Shown here: in pieces, positions 60,601 to 64,000 of the stretch
Layout: every line of letters begins with the position of its first letter
How positions within the stretch are numbered: position 1 is the stretch's first letter
Source of the DNA: Rosellinia necatrix
Lineage: Eukaryota > Ascomycota > Sordariomycetes > Xylariales > Xylariaceae
Assembly: GCA_021209875.1 (NCBI GenBank)
Contig: JAGYVD010000004.1
Location: 1,178,001-1,242,000, forward strand
Length of the DNA: 64,000 nucleotides
Direction of reading: 5' to 3'
Notes under the pieces: generated by a model
What the model saw: only the letters and a program-made list of their open reading frames with translations
Told to the model about the DNA's origin: nothing
Databases searched by the model: none
Position numbers and translations under genes: made by a program

Positions 60601-63600
60601 CCTGCCTGCTTCTGCTTTTATTTTATGCTTTTTTTAATAAAAAAATATTTTATAGTTTACAACTTTTATTTATATAAAAAAAAACAGCTGAATAAAAATT
60701 TACTGCTTTTTATAAAAACTTAAGCTTGTTAAGCTTTAATATAATTTTATATTTTAATTTATATAATTTTTATTTAAATAGATAATTATTTATATATTTT
60801 TATTTTTTTTAATAAGTTTTTATATATAATAAAATATTATTTTTATTATTTTTATTATTTTTTTATAATATTTTGTTTTAAATAATAGTTTTAAATATTT
60901 TTATAAACGTTTAAACTAAATTTATTTATTATAAAAACTATTTTTAATTTTTTTAATTTAAAACTAAAAATTTAATATTTAAAAATATAACTTATATATA
61001 GTTTTTTTTTAAAAAATAATTAATTATTATATATAAATAAAAAAATATAAATCTTAAAGTTTATTATATTAATTTATTTATAAACTATAAATTTTAAGTT
61101 TTATTAATTTTAATTAAAAATTAAATTTAAAATATATAATCATTAATTATTATATATATTATTACTATACTACTAAAGCTTATTTTTAAAAAGTCAGGCT
61201 TTTAATAATAATTATATTTTTTTTATATAAATAAAATAAAGTTTAGCTGTTATTATATAAAAAAAAATTAAAAAATATGTAAAAATAAAAAATAATAAAA
61301 AATAACAAAATCTAAAGTTTATAATATTTTTTATAAACTTTAAACTTTATAAGCTTTTATGAAAAATTAAACCTAGGTTATATAATAATTAAATATAATA
61401 TATATTATTATTATATTATTAAAACCTGTTTTTTAAAAAGTCAGGGCTTTAATGATATTTATATTTTTATTATATAATAAAATAAAATTTATATTATTAT
61501 TATATAAAAAATAACGTTTATTATTATATAAACTTTGCTTTTTATTATTTTTACTTGTTAATTTATTTTATATACGTTTTAACTTATATACTTAATTTAT
61601 TTATAAATATTAAATTTTTAAAGCTTAATTTATTTAATAAATATATATATTAAATTATTAGTATTATTAATCTATTATATTTTAAACAAAGAATTTTTGT
61701 ATAATTTTTAAAATAATTTAATATTTATTATTAAACGTTTTTTTATATTATATTTAGTTTAATTAAATAATTATATAATAATTTTAAGTTTAAAAATAAA
61801 ACTATTAAAACTAAAAAATATTTAAAATTATTAAATTTTTTAAATTATTATACATAAAACAATTATATTATTAAATTTATTAATTATATTATAAAGCTTA
61901 TTTTTAAAATATTTTAAGTAATTTTTATATTTATTAAAGTTTTAATATATAATATTTCTAATTATTTTAAAACTTAACTTTTTTTATATAATGTTTTATT
62001 ACTAATATAATAAAAATTTAAACTAAAAACTTATATTAATATTATTTATAAAAATCTATTAATAAAAATAAATAATTTTATATATATTAAGTTTAATAAT
62101 ATAAAAATTAAACTTTGCTTAAAATTATTTATTTATTATTAGATTTTTAGTTTAAGTTTTAATATTATTTAAAGCTAGATTAATTTTTTAAACAGCTACT
62201 AATAAATTATATAAAACCTTTAGTTAATATATACTGCTAATATAAGCTTTTTAGCCCGTTATAAAACATAGTTTTAAACAGTCTCTATTATATAAAAATT
62301 AACTTAAGCTAATTATTTATTTTATCTTTCTTATATTAAAATAATATTTTTTTATATAATAATACAATTTAGCGGCTATTAAATTTAATAAAATGTTTTA
62401 ATTAAAATATTTTTTTTTTTTTATAAAAGTCAGCTTATTTTAACTTATATTTTTTTTTAAAAAGTTTAATATAATAAAGCTAAATATATTGTTTATTTAT
62501 AAGCTAGTAATAATAAAATTTTTAGTTGTTTTATTATATATAATAAATATAAGTTATATATAAATATAAATATATTTAATTATTTTTAATAATATTAATA
62601 ATAAGTTTTAAATTAATACAGCTTTAATTTTATTAGTTTATATAGCAGTTATATAATTTTTAAAATTATTTTTTAAAATATTTTAGGTTAAATTTACTAA
62701 ATAATTATATAAAATCTTTTTTACAAGGTTATTTTTAAATTATATATATATTTATATAATATTTTAAAGTTTGCTTAAAATAGTATAGTTATAAATTAGT
62801 AAAAATTTAAATATTAGGAGCAGTTTTTAGTTTATTTGCTAAATAATTAAAGATTATATAAGTATTGTTTTTTTTAGCGTTATTATATTTTTATATAACA
62901 AGTTTTAATTTTTAATATAATTAAGTTGTTTTTTTTTATTTTTATATAAGTCTGGACTAAACAATTCAGGTTTTGCTATATTTAAATTTAATATATTTAA
63001 TAAATGCAAATATTTTTATATAATAAAGTTGTTAATTTTAATTATGTTTAATTTTTAAATAATATTTTAATATAATAATTATATTATTTTTTAATACTTT
63101 ATTATTAAAATATATATTTGTTGTTTTTTACTATTATAAAAATATTATTTAGTTTTTATATAAATATAGCTTATATATTAACATTTATAATAGCGTTTTA
63201 TTTTAGTTTATTATATTTTTATATAATAAATATTTAAACAGTTTAAAATATTTTCTCTTTATTAATTTATTATTTATTTATTTTACGATAATATAATTTT
63301 ATTTAAAAATATTAAAATTATATAAAGCTCTTAATTAAATTAACAACTATATTAGATTTTTAATTAATTAAATTTTATACAGCTTTTATTAACTTTTTTT
63401 TTTTATAGTAAAACTTTATTTTTAAAAATAATAAAAGTATATTATATATAATTAAGCTATTATTTTTATTAATTATATAATTAATTTTAATTTTAGCCTG
63501 TTTTTACGTAATATTTTTATAGCTTTTTTATTGCTTTTGTTTTTATATAATATTTAATAAAAAGGTAAATTTTAGTTAATTTTAAAATATGTTTTAAATA

Positions 63601-64000
63601 TTAATAAAGTAAATATTAATCTGTTTAAACCTGCAGTATTATTTAAAGGTTTAATTACTATTTATAAAACTAATTTTATTTTACATAATGTTTAATTTTT
63701 GTTTTTAATATATTATATATATAATAAAATAGTTTATATATTTGTTTAATTTTATTTATTATTTAATAAGCTTTAATAAATATTATATAATATTATATAT
63801 TAATTATTTTAATTTAATTACAAAATTTTTTAATAAAAATTTATATTTAAATTATATATAATATAGTCGGCAAGATTTTAATATATATTAATTTAGTATT
63901 TATATAATGTTTTTAAATATTATATATAAATATAAATCTTAAAAATGTTGCAGCTTAAAATAATGTTATAGTATTAATAATATAAAATATTTATTTATTG

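Larger units (their letters stand above)
39900..64000. repeat. Extremely A+T-rich, probably RIP-degenerated heterochromatin
   Basis: About 24 kb consist almost only of A and T, dominated by TpA-rich words (TTTAAA, TATATA, TAATAA) with isolated C and G. Frames are closed by dense stops; the few open ones (44705-44902, 56204-56404) are A+T low-complexity. Repeat copies that can be aligned differ mainly by C-to-T and G-to-A changes (for example R2 and R4 copies), the RIP pattern in Pezizomycotina. G+C-richer islands at 40.8, 41.2, 42.1, 42.6, 45.3 and 57.0 kb are mostly short LTR-like insertions. No genes, tRNAs or rRNAs are visible. Confidence 0.85.

Overview
The window is fungal nuclear DNA, almost certainly from a filamentous ascomycete (Pezizomycotina). 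The evidence is short GT-AG introns of about 50-110 bp with CTAAC-like branch sites, a HET-domain gene, a fungal HNH_2-type gene, several small secreted proteins, and a very A+T-rich block that looks like the product of RIP (repeat-induced C-to-T mutation). The order is not certain. All functional names come from recognising protein families by eye; no database search was possible.

1-20 kb, gene-bearing part. MCM5 (minus strand, 3' end outside the window) and VPS54 (plus strand) are housekeeping genes that share a divergent promoter of about 1 kb. The MCM5 side of it carries a cluster of MluI-type cell-cycle boxes. Next come a secreted GH128/Asl1-like glycosidase gene with seven exons, a secreted protein of unknown function (minus strand), a nested transposon pile at 12.1-13.2 kb, a HET-domain gene (minus strand) and a small secreted protein of the group often labelled 'DNase1' (minus strand).

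20-36 kb, gene-poor part. The only confident gene is a GPI-anchored wall protein built from 17 perfect copies of the heptad YPTETPT. One small gene with a probable 5'-UTR intron lies at 32.1 kb. Solo-LTR and LTR fragments occur at 30.2 kb and 33.7-34.5 kb.

36-64 kb, repeat block. An HNH-nuclease-like gene relic lies at the border: it has no start codon and its C-terminus is replaced by repeat sequence. From about 37.3 kb the DNA is repeats, and from about 39.9 kb it is extremely A+T-rich with no credible genes. Standing in this decayed DNA are short G+C-richer islands. Several are recognisable as solo LTRs by TG...CA (or TG...CT) termini and 5-bp target duplications. The block may be a pericentromeric or other heterochromatic region, but the sequence alone cannot prove that.

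The genes do not form a pathway or cluster. The most informative content is the transposon archaeology: nested insertions whose empty sites are also in the window, and short LTRs that escaped the mutation process that destroyed their surroundings. I found no convincing new multi-gene system.
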